Part shown: piece by piece, positions 27,412 to 36,012 of the stretch
How the letters are laid out: each line of letters begins with the position of its first letter
Position numbering within the stretch: position 1 is the first letter of the stretch
DNA from: Leptolyngbyaceae cyanobacterium T60_A2020_046
Lineage (GTDB): Bacteria; Cyanobacteriota; Cyanobacteriia; Phormidesmidales; Phormidesmidaceae
Length of the DNA: 48,684 nucleotides
Assembly (NCBI GenBank): GCA_015272155.1
Contig: JACYME010000074.1
Span: forward strand, 1-48,684
Reading direction: 5' to 3'
Position numbers and translations under genes: made by a program
The notes under the pieces: model-generated
Seen by the model: the letters and a program-made list of their open reading frames with translations, nothing else
Database searches by the model: none
Told to the model about the DNA's origin: nothing

Positions 27412-28077
27412 TCACGTCGCGAAGTGGTAAGGCGGCAAAGGCAGGCTGCACTCACTGTGCCAAGCGGGCGCGATCGCCTGACAAGCTTGCTGTAAATCGA
27501 CATCAGAATCGCGATCGCCCAACACATGAAACCGCAGTTGTCCCTCGTGGGCTGGGCTTTCCACCACACCGACACCCGACGCTTGCCAATGGGCCACCAA
27601 GGCCTCGAGCTGGCGTTGACGCTGCTCTACCCAAGCCGACTGACGCTGAAGCCGCTCCTTTTTCGCGAGAAAATAGTCGCGCCCGCGCAAATCTCCAGAC
27701 AGCGGTTCATCCACCCATGGCATTGGCGTCAGCTTGAGCAAGTATTCCGCTTTGTCGTGCAGCGCTTCGAGGCGCTGGCGATAGGTCTGTTGATGCTGGC
27801 GCAAATGGGCACGAAGACTGGCCTCATCGGTAAATTGTGTGCCAAATCGTAGGGGGAGCAGCGTCGCCTCCGCAAAGGCATCACACAGAACGCGATCGTG
27901 GCTTAGCACGGCAGCCATCAGTAACTGATCATCATCCTTGAGCGGCGTCACATCGAGGCCAGGTTCCACGATCGCAGCCATCGCAGATTCCACAATCCAC
28001 ATCGTCATGGCGGCAATGCCCTGGGGCGGGGTGCGGCGGGGTGGCGGGGCGAGACAAAAGGCGTAGACGTAAATCAA
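27412..28077 (-). CDS. gvpF: Gas vesicle protein GvpF/GvpL family
   Basis: A 221-residue GvpF/L protein: IYVYAFCLAP at the start, ALHDKAEYLLKL in the middle, and RFHVLGDRDSDVDL followed by a PPYHF end, as in the family. The domain order is an N-terminal beta domain, a helical middle with a coiled segment, and a C-terminal domain. GvpF is thought to act in assembly or nucleation together with GvpA. The start appears to be TTG at 28077, overlapping the upstream gene's TGA (TTGA), with GAGG about 10 bases upstream, which implies coupling to the large unknown gene. It converges on gvpJ with 57 bases between. Confidence 0.9.
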   Translation of the reverse strand: MIYVYAFCLAPPPRRTPPQGIAAMTMWIVESAMAAIVEPGLDVTPLKDDDQLLMAAVLSHDRVLCDAFAEATLLPLRFGTQFTDEASLRAHLRQHQQTYRQRLEALHDKAEYLLKLTPMPWVDEPLSGDLRGRDYFLAKKERLQRQSAWVEQRQRQLEALVAHWQASGVGVVESPAHEGQLRFHVLGDRDSDVDLQQACQAIAPAWHSECSLPLPPYHFAT

Positions 28078-29768
28078 CGGGGCAACCTCGCGAGCGCGGC
28101 AGCGCGGGGCTGAGGTTGAAACCGCAACCCCAACGTGAGGCGCAGTTGCACCGTGGGGTATTTCCCCAGGGGACTCGGATCCAGGCTGGAGAGTTCAGCC
28201 ACGGTGCCCTGGAGCCAGAGGCGCACCAAGGGCGACACCTGGCTCAGCGATCGCGTCAACCCTTGGGTCAGGGCCGCCACGCGCCAAGTTTGCCCCGCCC
28301 ACAGCCCCGCTTTGGGAAACTGTAAAATCCCCGTTTCGGGCAAACGTTCAGCAGTTGCGCCCCATTCACCAGTGGCAAGATCCACATCGCCCTGTTCCTC
28401 CCCCCGTTGAATATGGAGGCTGGCGGTAAGCCCCAACTGGCCCCACTGCCACCCTCCCTCCGGCACAAGGCATCGACTTTCTACGCCCCCCATCAGCGTC
28501 ATCACCACGGGATGGGTGTGCAGCACCACCCAGCGCAGGTGAGGGATCAAGTCACTCAACAACAAACTGTGTTGATAGCCGCCGAGGGCGATATCGACCC
28601 CAGCCTGGTGCCGCTGTCGGAGCCCATCGGCACGCCGCACCAGTTCGTGGGCCGCAGCGGCACGATCGCCCTGGGGCAGCAGTCGATTGGGCGGCAGTAG
28701 TGCATCCAGCGCGATCGCCGAGCCCCAATCCGCCAGCCACGCCTCATCGATCAAGGACAGCCACGCAGTCGCCTCAGGCAAGGTCACATCTGCCGCAGCG
28801 GGTAACGCCACCTCGGGCAGCGGCACCGACTGATCCGCCGCATCCTGGGCCGCAGACCACAACGCCTCAGCCCGGCGTTCGAGGTTGCGCAGGCCATCGC
28901 TCGACTCTGGCACAGACGGCACGGGGCGGGCAGCGGGTGGGCGATCGCGCTGCACTCCCATCACCTGCAATTCAAGGTGAAGTCGCCCCGTTCTCCAAGG
29001 GCCTTCGGGCACTAAATAATCCACCGTCCACCCCTGGGCCAAAGACACCACCTCTGGGCAATGGCGGGCTAAGTCATCCCAGAGGCGCGCCAGCCATCCC
29101 TGCACGGGTTGCGGCTCCGCCGGAGACTCACCCGATTCAACCTGAAGATCGGCACTGAGCGGCAGCAGCGCCGCGCCATCCACGGGAGTCTGGGTGACCA
29201 GATCGAGGGCGACGCGATCGCGATCGGTCTGCAAGACCAGCACCGGCACGAGCCGCACGCCAAAACTGGGCTCTGCTACGCCGTTAATCGTGGCTTGCAC
29301 CCCTTCCACCCAGCGCATCGCCGTTTCAGTGCTAGCCACCGTCGCCCAGAGCAGCACATCCATTAATTCAGCAAAGGGCCGATCGCGATCGGCCTCCACC
29401 TGCAATGCCGATAATTCCGCTGGCACAACCAACGCCGAAGCTTCCGCCACCGTTTCCCGCTGGAGCACCTCAATTAAATCATCCGTCTCTTCGCTGACAT
29501 AGGGCAACAGCGTTTCCGGGGTTTGCGGCAGGTGCGACGGCCAGCCCCCCTCCGGGCTACACAGCTCTGCCACCAGCGTCACCAACCGCTGGGCCGCAGC
29601 CTGCACCGGCTGATTCCCCACCCGCGCCCGACCATCCCACACACCCCCCGCCGGAGCCGACACCACGCGATAAACGCCATCGGCCAAACTCCCGAAGGAC
29701 AGTGCGGTGGAGGCAGAACCACGCGATCGCCCAAGTTGGGCATGGGGCCAGACGAGGGGCTCAGACAT
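28074..29768 (-). CDS. Unknown protein (564 residues) coupled to gvpF
   Basis: I do not recognise this protein. From the ATG at 29768 it reads 564 residues (MSEPLVWPHAQLG onward). Earlier starts at 29798 and 29924 are open but lie in poor-looking sequence. It has no signal peptide and no membrane helices. It is mixed alpha/beta with many short beta-type stretches (VRLVPVLVLQTDRDRVALDL, GRLHLELQVMGVQRDRP, LRWVVLHTHPVVMTLMGG), Trp-rich, with a Pro/Glu linker about 315-370. Its 4-base overlap with gvpF suggests joint production. It may be a gas vesicle factor or an unrelated gene sharing a transcript. Confidence 0.75.
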   Translation of the reverse strand: MSEPLVWPHAQLGRSRGSASTALSFGSLADGVYRVVSAPAGGVWDGRARVGNQPVQAAAQRLVTLVAELCSPEGGWPSHLPQTPETLLPYVSEETDDLIEVLQRETVAEASALVVPAELSALQVEADRDRPFAELMDVLLWATVASTETAMRWVEGVQATINGVAEPSFGVRLVPVLVLQTDRDRVALDLVTQTPVDGAALLPLSADLQVESGESPAEPQPVQGWLARLWDDLARHCPEVVSLAQGWTVDYLVPEGPWRTGRLHLELQVMGVQRDRPPAARPVPSVPESSDGLRNLERRAEALWSAAQDAADQSVPLPEVALPAAADVTLPEATAWLSLIDEAWLADWGSAIALDALLPPNRLLPQGDRAAAAHELVRRADGLRQRHQAGVDIALGGYQHSLLLSDLIPHLRWVVLHTHPVVMTLMGGVESRCLVPEGGWQWGQLGLTASLHIQRGEEQGDVDLATGEWGATAERLPETGILQFPKAGLWAGQTWRVAALTQGLTRSLSQVSPLVRLWLQGTVAELSSLDPSPLGKYPTVQLRLTLGLRFQPQPRAAALARLPR

Positions 29769-29933
29769 CACAGCGGTGCGAGGAAAGGTCGCCTTCATTG
29801 TAAAAGCGATAGTTTCGTGCGCACGAAGGGAGCAACAGGGCTTTGCAAAGCGATCGCGCGGGCGGCTGCCAGCGCCGACCGACCTCATCAACACAAGCAA
29901 CCCGGCTCCAACAAAAGGACACAAAAAAAGGAC

Positions 29934-29961
29934 AAAAAAAAAGGCGCGAGTTTCGCGCCTT
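29934..29961 (-). terminator. Intrinsic terminator of the small lipoprotein gene
   Basis: On the minus strand AAGGCGCGA and TCGCGCCTT (29961-29953 and 29949-29941) pair over 9 bases with a 3-base loop, followed by a run of T (29942-29934 read in reverse). It lies 86 bases past the stop of the gene at 30048. Confidence 0.8.
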
Positions 29962-30047
29962 GGGCTGACAGTTCATATACAACGCTTGGCACTCAACTGC
30001 ACCAAGACCCAAAACCGTCAGAACACGAACGAGACCGGCGAAGCAGG

Positions 30048-30302
30048 CTACTCAGCCCCTTCTGCAGCGGGCTCTTCAGTAGCGGCCTCGTCCTCAGCCG
30101 CGGGCTCTTCAGGTGTCGCCTCGTCCTCAGCCGCGGATTCCTCAGCCTCAGTTTCCATGGGCTCCTCAGCAGCGGGATCAACCTGCTCCTCTGCGCCGGT
30201 ATCGCCCGCATCAACGTCAGCGTCGGGGGTGGTGCCGCAAGCAACCAGGCCAAAAGTCAACGCAAACACAACGGCGATCGCGCTCAAAAACTTCGCTTTC
30301 AT
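30048..30302 (-). CDS. Small acidic lipoprotein (84 residues)
   Basis: An 84-residue protein with a clear lipoprotein signal: MKAKFLSAIAVVFALTFG followed by LVAC (lipobox, Cys22). The mature part is almost only Glu, Ala, Asp, Pro and Thr, with an 11-residue repeat (AAEDEATPEEP, AAEDEAATEEP). At DNA level a 19-bp direct repeat recurs at 33-base spacing (30085-30103 and 30118-30136). It has its own Shine-Dalgarno (GAGAGG) and terminator, so it is very probably expressed. It is perhaps an envelope spacer or cation-binding polypeptide; function is unknown. Confidence 0.78.
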   Translation of the reverse strand: MKAKFLSAIAVVFALTFGLVACGTTPDADVDAGDTGAEEQVDPAAEEPMETEAEESAAEDEATPEEPAAEDEAATEEPAAEGAE

Positions 30303-30995
30303 AGAATGATTTTCCTCTCGGTTTCAACAAAACATGAACGACCAAGTACGCCAATCCCTTCTTCCAAAAGGCGTCGGGGACGAGCCATGATGTGTCACTA
30401 AATCGCTCCGGGCTAAAAATTCCTGAGAGCGGCCTAGGACTCCGCAACACTTGTTTGCGAATAGAGCGATACTGTAACACCAGTTGTCACCCCAAGAGAA
30501 TACGCCGCAGGGCGGATGGATCTGCCCGCAGGAGTTTCAAGATCGCGGCCTCAAACCCCGAAATTGCCTATCCCGTGAGCATTTCTAGGATCTCGGCAGC
30601 GGCGATCGCGCCTGCGGCAACGACTTAAAAATTTCTTAACTCACGCTTTACGAATTCATCATGTCGGGCAACAGAGAATCCCGCACAAATCCTGATTTCG
30701 CCAGAATGGTGGCGGCCTGAAGCCAGAGCTGATAACGTTACTTAACAATTCATTGCAGGGACGGCACGGTTGCCCAGAACTTGCTAACGTCTAGGCAAGA
30801 TTTTGGGGGCTCAGGCCCGCTATCGCTTCACATTCGGGCGATGTTGGCGAGTTTTCCCATCCACTATTGCCCGTCGCGGGCGATCGCAGATCACTTTTAA
30901 TCTGCTTATCTTTCGCGAAGCCACACCCGTGGTTGTTGTGAATTTTTGCCGTAAATCTTTGCTGTGAAGATGCTGGTTGACCGTAGAGAACGCCC
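30303..30995. other. 693-bp intergenic region with a possible gene remnant
   Basis: This divergent gap lies between the small lipoprotein gene and the gene at 30996. The only coding-like signal is a minus-strand Ala/Leu-rich stretch at 30490-30628, entered separately. The AT-rich 30640-30770 part may hold promoters. No tRNA or clear terminator is seen. Confidence 0.45.
30490..30628 (-). pseudogene. Possible gene remnant interrupted by TAG
   Basis: The minus strand reads VVAAGAIAAAEILEMLTG, then an in-frame TAG, then AISGFEAAILKLLRADPSAL and RRILLG before TGA. Both halves look like one continuous helical C-terminus, and a CAG would restore the frame. A TAA directly precedes the first half. 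No start codon or Shine-Dalgarno is evident. I cannot name the parent family, and the call rests on amino-acid character alone. Confidence 0.25.
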
Positions 30996-31997
30996 ATGAC
31001 TGACGCCAAGAGTTCCACCCTTGATCCCGCGATCGCAGCCAGTGGAGACCCCAACCAAGTGGCGGAAATGTACGCAAACCGCCTAATGGACGAATTATTT
31101 GACGGCGTTGAGCGAGCATTAGAAGGCGACGCCGATGCGCTCAAACTCCCATTTGGCACCGCCAAGGCCACCGGAGACGCCGCCGCCATGCCCGATGTGG
31201 CCTTTGGCGACGGTGGGCTACCCGCCGTGTTGCTGTCCAATGCTGCCCCGCTACAATCCAGTGCTGACCCATTGCAGGCGTTTTACGCCCCGGCGGCCCC
31301 CATCGAAGCTCCTGCTACGGCGATCGCCCAACGCCCTTGGTGGCAACAGTGGACGCTGAATCGCCTGTTGATAGGGGCGGCGGGGCTGTCGCTTCTGGCC
31401 TTGGCCGCTCTGTGGTGGCTCAACCAGCAACGCCAAGCCGCCCCCGCTGTCAGCCCCGCGCCTGCAACTGCGCCTAGTGAAGTGGCAGCCAGTCCTGACG
31501 CGGAATTTCTCGAATATTTGCGGCGATCGCTCGAAGTCATTAGCAGCCAAGCCCCACCGCCCAGCGGCGCAACGTCCCTGCCAGAGGTACCCCTTGCCTT
31601 CAGCAATGGAGCCCTGGGGCTACCGCCCATCGGCAACCCCCTGCCACCGGGCAGCGTGGCGATGGATCCTAGCGGCCCCGCCCAGATCAACGTCATTGAG
31701 CGAGTCTATATTCCCTACCAAGCCGGGCCAGCACAGCCTGCGGGCGTCCCCTCCCTGGGGACACCGGGAGTCACCGCTGCGCCCCCTGCCCCTGCGAGCG
31801 TTCAGGTCTTGATTGGGGTATTGGAACTGGGCGATCGCTCCGCCGCACTATTTGAGATCAACGGCGTGCCCCAGCGGGTCTACATTGGAGAAAGAATCGG
31901 CGAGAGCGGCTGGTCATTAGTGTCCGTCTCCAACGAGCAGGCCATGATTCGTCGCAATGGCGAAGTGCGCTCGATCTTCATTGGGCAGCGCTTCTAG
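30996..31997 (+). CDS. Conserved cyanobacterial single-pass membrane protein
   Basis: A 333-residue protein. The cytoplasmic N-terminal part (1-115) includes an acidic helical start (NQVAEMYANRLMDELFDGVE). One membrane helix lies at about 127-147 (LLIGAAGLSLLALAALWWLN). A Pro/Ala-rich periplasmic linker leads to a compact C-terminal domain (about 268-333; VLIGVLELGDRSAALFEING, RVYIGERIGESGWSLV, then RSIFIGQRF). This end resembles the small beta domain of pilus/type II secretion assembly proteins (PilP/GspC-like), which is suggestive only. The start ATG is 74 bases before the first HIP1-like site. Confidence 0.7.
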   Translation: MTDAKSSTLDPAIAASGDPNQVAEMYANRLMDELFDGVERALEGDADALKLPFGTAKATGDAAAMPDVAFGDGGLPAVLLSNAAPLQSSADPLQAFYAPAAPIEAPATAIAQRPWWQQWTLNRLLIGAAGLSLLALAALWWLNQQRQAAPAVSPAPATAPSEVAASPDAEFLEYLRRSLEVISSQAPPPSGATSLPEVPLAFSNGALGLPPIGNPLPPGSVAMDPSGPAQINVIERVYIPYQAGPAQPAGVPSLGTPGVTAAPPAPASVQVLIGVLELGDRSAALFEINGVPQRVYIGERIGESGWSLVSVSNEQAMIRRNGEVRSIFIGQRF

Positions 31998-32071
31998 GGC
32001 CAGTGCGGAACGCGCGATCGCCCGTGGCCTCGCCGACCATGCACACTGGAGTTATCACTGGAGTTGTAGAC

Positions 32072-32677
32072 ATGGGCGTATTTGAAGATCTCAGCCGCTT
32101 TTTAGAAAGTCGGCTCGATGAGTTTCTGCGAGCCAATCCCCAGCTCGAACTCATGGCCCTCGAAGAACAACTCCGGGGACAAGAAGAGGACGCCATCAAC
32201 TTATTGGGCACCCTCAAACGCCGCGAACAGCAGCTAGAGGCCAGCATTCTCGAAACCGCCCAAGAAGTGCAGCGTTGGCACATTCGTGTCACCAAAGCCC
32301 AGGCAGCGGGGCGACCAGACCTCGTCACCCCCGCCCAAGCGCGCGAGGCCGCCCTATTGCGCCAGGGCAACCACCTCTGGGGCCAGATGACCGGGGTCAA
32401 AACCCAGATTGAACAGACTCGCGAGCTACAGCGTCAGATCCACGACAAACGCCGAGAACTAAAGACCAAAATCGCCGCAGCGGAGGCAGCCCGCGCCACC
32501 GCCAAAGCCAACCCAACCGCCACGGCCACGGATTCTGCCCAGACCTGGGGCACCAGCGGCTGGAATGCAGCCCCCTATCAAGCCTTTAGTGAACCCCTTG
32601 ATCCCCTGGAAGAAACCTTCCAACGGTGGGAAACTGAGGCGGAGCTAGAGGATCTGAAACGCCAAATGGGTAAATAA
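32072..32677 (+). CDS. TIGR04376 family protein
   Basis: A 201-residue cyanobacterial protein. I start at the ATG at 32072 (MGVFEDLSRFLESRLDEFLR), where GGAG lies 9 bases upstream; the frame is open 23 codons further. The start and the next segment (NPQLELMALEEQLRGQEED) fit TIGR04376. Residues 35-160 are a long coiled coil (REQQLEASILETAQEVQRWH, then QIEQTRELQRQIHDKRREL). The end is Thr/Ala-rich, then acidic (EETFQRWETEAELEDLKRQM). Function is unknown. It follows the preceding gene by 74 bases on the same strand. Confidence 0.82.
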   Translation: MGVFEDLSRFLESRLDEFLRANPQLELMALEEQLRGQEEDAINLLGTLKRREQQLEASILETAQEVQRWHIRVTKAQAAGRPDLVTPAQAREAALLRQGNHLWGQMTGVKTQIEQTRELQRQIHDKRRELKTKIAAAEAARATAKANPTATATDSAQTWGTSGWNAAPYQAFSEPLDPLEETFQRWETEAELEDLKRQMGK

Positions 32678-32835
32678 ACTCGGGAGTTTCAGGGGCCAAC
32701 TGGGTACCATGGGAGCGAAGCCCGTGCAGCCCTCCCGGCTCGGAATCTCTAGGCGATGACGACAGTCTCGTGTTTTGACGGGCGATCGCAGCGGGTGAGG
32801 CCTATTCCCCGCAGCCTCCTCCCCGCCTTACTCCC

Positions 32836-33810
32836 GTGTTTAATCGCGATCGCAGGAACTCCACGTCCTCTTCTCTGTATTGCCTGAAGCCCGTGTCTGC
32901 GTCTAACGTTCAACAGTCTCAAATTTGGCATGGTCAGGCCAGTGCCCTCTATAGCCTAGGGCGCTATGCCGCTGCATTGGACAAATTCGATCGCCTTCTA
33001 GACGCCGATAACCGCGATGTTGCCGCCTGGATCTACCGGGGCTATGCCCTCTGTGAATTGAAGCAGTACGACGACGCCCTCGGGAGCTTTGACGCAGCGG
33101 TGCGGTTGGCCCCTAAGGAAGCCCTAGCCTGGCACGGACGAGGCATTGTCTACGCCAAACAGCACCGCTATGACGAAGCGGTTAGCAACCTCGATCGCGC
33201 CGTTCAACTCAACCCCGACGATGTAAAAGCCTGGTACAACCGGGGGAATGCGCTAATTCGCCTCAACCGTCACCAAGAAGCCCTCGACAATTTTGACACC
33301 CTGCTCGACAAGCAGCCCGAGAGCTATCGCGCCTGGTATAATCGCGCGAGCGCCCTCGCGGCCCTGCGCCGCTATGCCGATGCCCTGAGCAGCCTTGACA
33401 CCGCCGTTTCCATCAAACGCGACTGTTACTATGCCTGGACCTATCGCGGGCTAATGCTCAACAAACTACGGCGGTTTTCCGAAGCTCTGGATAGCTTTGA
33501 GCGATCGCTCCGTTATCGCACCCCCAACCCCAACGCCTGGTATGGCAAAGCCGCCACCCTAGCCCTCCAGGGCGAGGCCGAAGCCGCCGCCGAAGTGCTC
33601 AGCCAAGCGATCGCCACCCACCCCGAAGTGTGGGTCATGGCCCAAACCGACCCCAGCTTTAGCACCGTCATCACCACCCCCGCCTTCCGCAGCCTCGCCA
33701 CCGCCGCCACCTCAACCTTGTCAGACCCCACCGGGTTGGTCGAGAACTCCCTAGAATGGCAGGAGCGCTCTGCCCTAGAAGATGGCCCGAACTCCGCGTC
33801 TGACTTTTGA
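32836..33810 (+). CDS. Tetratricopeptide repeat protein
   Basis: A 324-residue protein made of about seven 34-residue TPR units (such as AWIYRGYALCELKQYDDALG, AWHGRGIVYAKQHRYDEAVS, AWYNRGNALIRLNRHQEALD), which form a protein-binding superhelix. No enzymatic domain is present. The C-terminal 50 residues are less ordered and Ser/Thr/Ala-rich. The start is uncertain: GTG at 32836 gives this length, and GTG at 32893 would give 305 residues and begin nearer the first repeat; neither has a clear Shine-Dalgarno. Its 3' end overlaps the helicase start by 29 bases, so the two are probably translated from one message. Confidence 0.8.
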   Translation: MFNRDRRNSTSSSLYCLKPVSASNVQQSQIWHGQASALYSLGRYAAALDKFDRLLDADNRDVAAWIYRGYALCELKQYDDALGSFDAAVRLAPKEALAWHGRGIVYAKQHRYDEAVSNLDRAVQLNPDDVKAWYNRGNALIRLNRHQEALDNFDTLLDKQPESYRAWYNRASALAALRRYADALSSLDTAVSIKRDCYYAWTYRGLMLNKLRRFSEALDSFERSLRYRTPNPNAWYGKAATLALQGEAEAAAEVLSQAIATHPEVWVMAQTDPSFSTVITTPAFRSLATAATSTLSDPTGLVENSLEWQERSALEDGPNSASDF

Positions 33811-35275
33811 TCGGGGAACCCTGATTTTGCACCCCCCGCCCCGGGGTAAACGTTGGATTGACTTTGCCACCTGGGACGATCGCATCGAGCGCTTTCGGAT
33901 TCCGGCCTATCACTATCGTGCGCTGATTGAGGCGCTACGCGACAGCCAAACCCCAATTGAAGATTGCGTCCCAGACTTTGAAACGCTGACCCTCAAATCC
34001 CAGCGATCGATCACTCCCTACGCCCATCAACAGGCCGCCCTCAACGCTTGGCAAGCCCAGGGCTGGCGCGGCGTGGTGGTGCTGCCCACCGCCGCCGGCA
34101 AAACCTACATCGCTCAACTCGCGATGGAAGCCACCCCCCGCAGCACGCTGATCACCGTGCCAACCCTCGATCTCATGCACCAGTGGTACCAGCAGCTCAC
34201 CACGGCCTTTCCCAATGTGGAAGTGGGTTTGTTGGGCGGCGGCTCCCGCGATCGCACCCCTATCCTCGTCGCCACCTACGATAGTGCCGCCATCCACGCC
34301 GAAACCCTCGGCAACCGCTACGGCTTGCTGATCTGCGACGAATGCCACCACTTGCCCAGCGACTTTAACCGCGTCATTGCCGAATACGCGATCGCCCCCT
34401 ACCGCCTAGGGCTCACCGCCACCCCCGATCGCGCCGACGGTCGCCACGCCGACCTCACCCCGCTGCTGGGGCCAATTGTGTATCACCAACGGCCTGAAGA
34501 CTTGGCGGGCAAAACCCTCGCCCCCTACGAGGTGGTGCAGATCAAAGTGCCGCTGTCAGCCGACGAGCGATCGCGCTACGACCACCTGATCCAACAGCGC
34601 AACGCATTTCTGCAACGGGCCAATATTTGGCTGGGCAGCCTCGACGGCTGGCAGCGCTTCGTCCAAGCCAGCGCCCAGTCCGCTGCCGGGCGGCGGGCCA
34701 TGCTTGCCCATCGCGAATCCAAAGCGATCGCCCTTGGCACCGAGGGCAAGCTACGCATCCTGACCGACCTGCTGGCCCAACATCATCCCGAGCGCACCCT
34801 CATCTTCACCAACGACAACGCCACCGTCTATCGCATTTCCCAAGACTTCCTGATCCCCGCCATCACCCACCAAACCCCCGTCAAAGAACGCCACGCCGTA
34901 CTTGAACGCTTTCGCCAGGGCGACTATCCCACCCTCGTGGTGTCCCACGTCCTCAACGAAGGGGTAGACGTGCCCGACGCCCGCATCGCCATTTTGCTGT
35001 CGGGCACGGGCTCAACCCGTGAGTACATCCAGCGTTTAGGGCGCATCCTGCGCAAGGGCTCCGGGCAAAAGCAGGCCATTCTCTACGAAGTCATTGCCGA
35101 AGAAACCAGCGAAGAAGGCGTGTCCCGTCGTCGCCGCCCCAGCCCCCAGCGCCCGCAACGCGGGCAGCTCAGCCTCTTGGGCTACGATACTGAGCCCGCC
35201 GCCCCGCCCCGAGCCGCAGAAGCTGCCCCCCCTTGGCCCATCGACTCCAGCCCCGACCCCCATGACGCCGGGTGA
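33782..35275 (+). CDS. XPB/Rad25-like superfamily 2 DNA helicase
   Basis: A 497-residue SF2 helicase. The N-terminal damage-recognition-like part (1-75) is followed by motif I LPTAAGKTYIA (about 107-117), motif II DECHH, motif III LGLTATPDR, then motif V VVSHVLNEGVDVPDA and motif VI QRLGRILRKGSG. The combination and the short length fit the bacterial/archaeal XPB group rather than RecG or UvrB. These helicases are usually encoded beside a Bax1/DUF790 nuclease, which is absent here. The C-terminus (about 445-497) is a Pro-rich extension. It overlaps the TPR gene by 29 bases. Confidence 0.88.
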   Translation: MARTPRLTFDRGTLILHPPPRGKRWIDFATWDDRIERFRIPAYHYRALIEALRDSQTPIEDCVPDFETLTLKSQRSITPYAHQQAALNAWQAQGWRGVVVLPTAAGKTYIAQLAMEATPRSTLITVPTLDLMHQWYQQLTTAFPNVEVGLLGGGSRDRTPILVATYDSAAIHAETLGNRYGLLICDECHHLPSDFNRVIAEYAIAPYRLGLTATPDRADGRHADLTPLLGPIVYHQRPEDLAGKTLAPYEVVQIKVPLSADERSRYDHLIQQRNAFLQRANIWLGSLDGWQRFVQASAQSAAGRRAMLAHRESKAIALGTEGKLRILTDLLAQHHPERTLIFTNDNATVYRISQDFLIPAITHQTPVKERHAVLERFRQGDYPTLVVSHVLNEGVDVPDARIAILLSGTGSTREYIQRLGRILRKGSGQKQAILYEVIAEETSEEGVSRRRRPSPQRPQRGQLSLLGYDTEPAAPPRAAEAAPPWPIDSSPDPHDAG

Positions 35276-35301
35276 GGGGCAAGTTCCTGCCCTTAGGGCG
35301 T

Positions 35302-35333
35302 AAAAAAAACCCTAGGGGAATCCCCCCCTAGGG
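35302..35333 (-). terminator. Intrinsic terminator of the DUF6464 gene
   Basis: On the minus strand CCCTAGGGG (35333-35325) pairs with CCCCTAGGG (35318-35310) around a 6-base loop, and eight T follow (35309-35302). It lies about 80 bases past the stop at 35411. Read on the plus strand it has no T-run, so it serves the minus-strand gene. Confidence 0.82.
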
Positions 35334-35410
35334 CCACTACTCATTCAAGCAAGCAAACCTGGGAATGTCCCCAAGACGCGTCAGGCAGAGCTAGGGCAGA
35401 GCAACCCAGC

Positions 35411-35830
35411 TTAATAGGCAGAACTGGAACACGCCGTTGCGAGGGGAAACTCAGGCAGCGGGCAAGAGGTGGGAAACACCGGCAAGGGGCAGGAGGTTGG
35501 CGTTTCGGGAATATGGGTGACGACTTCCTTGAACACCTTGGGCTCATAAAGCTGGCATCCCTTGCATGGGCCACAGGGATTCACGGCACAGCGCAAATAG
35601 GGCGATCGCGCATTCATCTGGCAGGTAAAGTCGCCCACGATGTAGCCCAAACCCTCGACGTAATTGAGGTCGCGATCGCGGGTGAGTACCGCCCGCAAAC
35701 CACGATGGGAAGCCGCTTCGACCGCGAGGCTAAAGTCTTCTTGAAAACGCTTGCGAGCCCGAATGCTGAGCCAAGCAGACACCACCGCTGGCAGCAAACT
35801 CAGACCAAAAATGAGAAGAACAATCGCCAT
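35411..35830 (-). CDS. DUF6464 family membrane protein
   Basis: A 139-residue protein with one N-terminal membrane helix (IVLLIFGLSLLPAVVSAWLS), then a basic stretch (RARKRFQ). The family core is YIVGDFTCQMNARSPYLRCA followed by VNPCGPCKGCQLYE. Five cysteines in this core suggest a metal site or disulfides. The C-terminal tail repeats TSCPLPVFP and TSCPLPEFP, an unusual proline-rich addition. Function is unknown. It is flanked by its own terminator and by aspS upstream on the same strand. Confidence 0.8.
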   Translation of the reverse strand: MAIVLLIFGLSLLPAVVSAWLSIRARKRFQEDFSLAVEAASHRGLRAVLTRDRDLNYVEGLGYIVGDFTCQMNARSPYLRCAVNPCGPCKGCQLYEPKVFKEVVTHIPETPTSCPLPVFPTSCPLPEFPLATACSSSAY

Positions 35831-36012
35831 AGTGCTAAAAAAATACCGTACCGATCCACGATTAGAATCCTACCGTGAGGATGAGAGTACCTGGTCGCAC
35901 CACCATGTATTTGTAGTAAAGCGTATGGATTTCTGTGACGTTCTGCAACGATGACCAACGAAAAACCCGTCGATTTTTTGCTTAACAATCGTCATAGCCA
36001 AGTCATCCCAAG

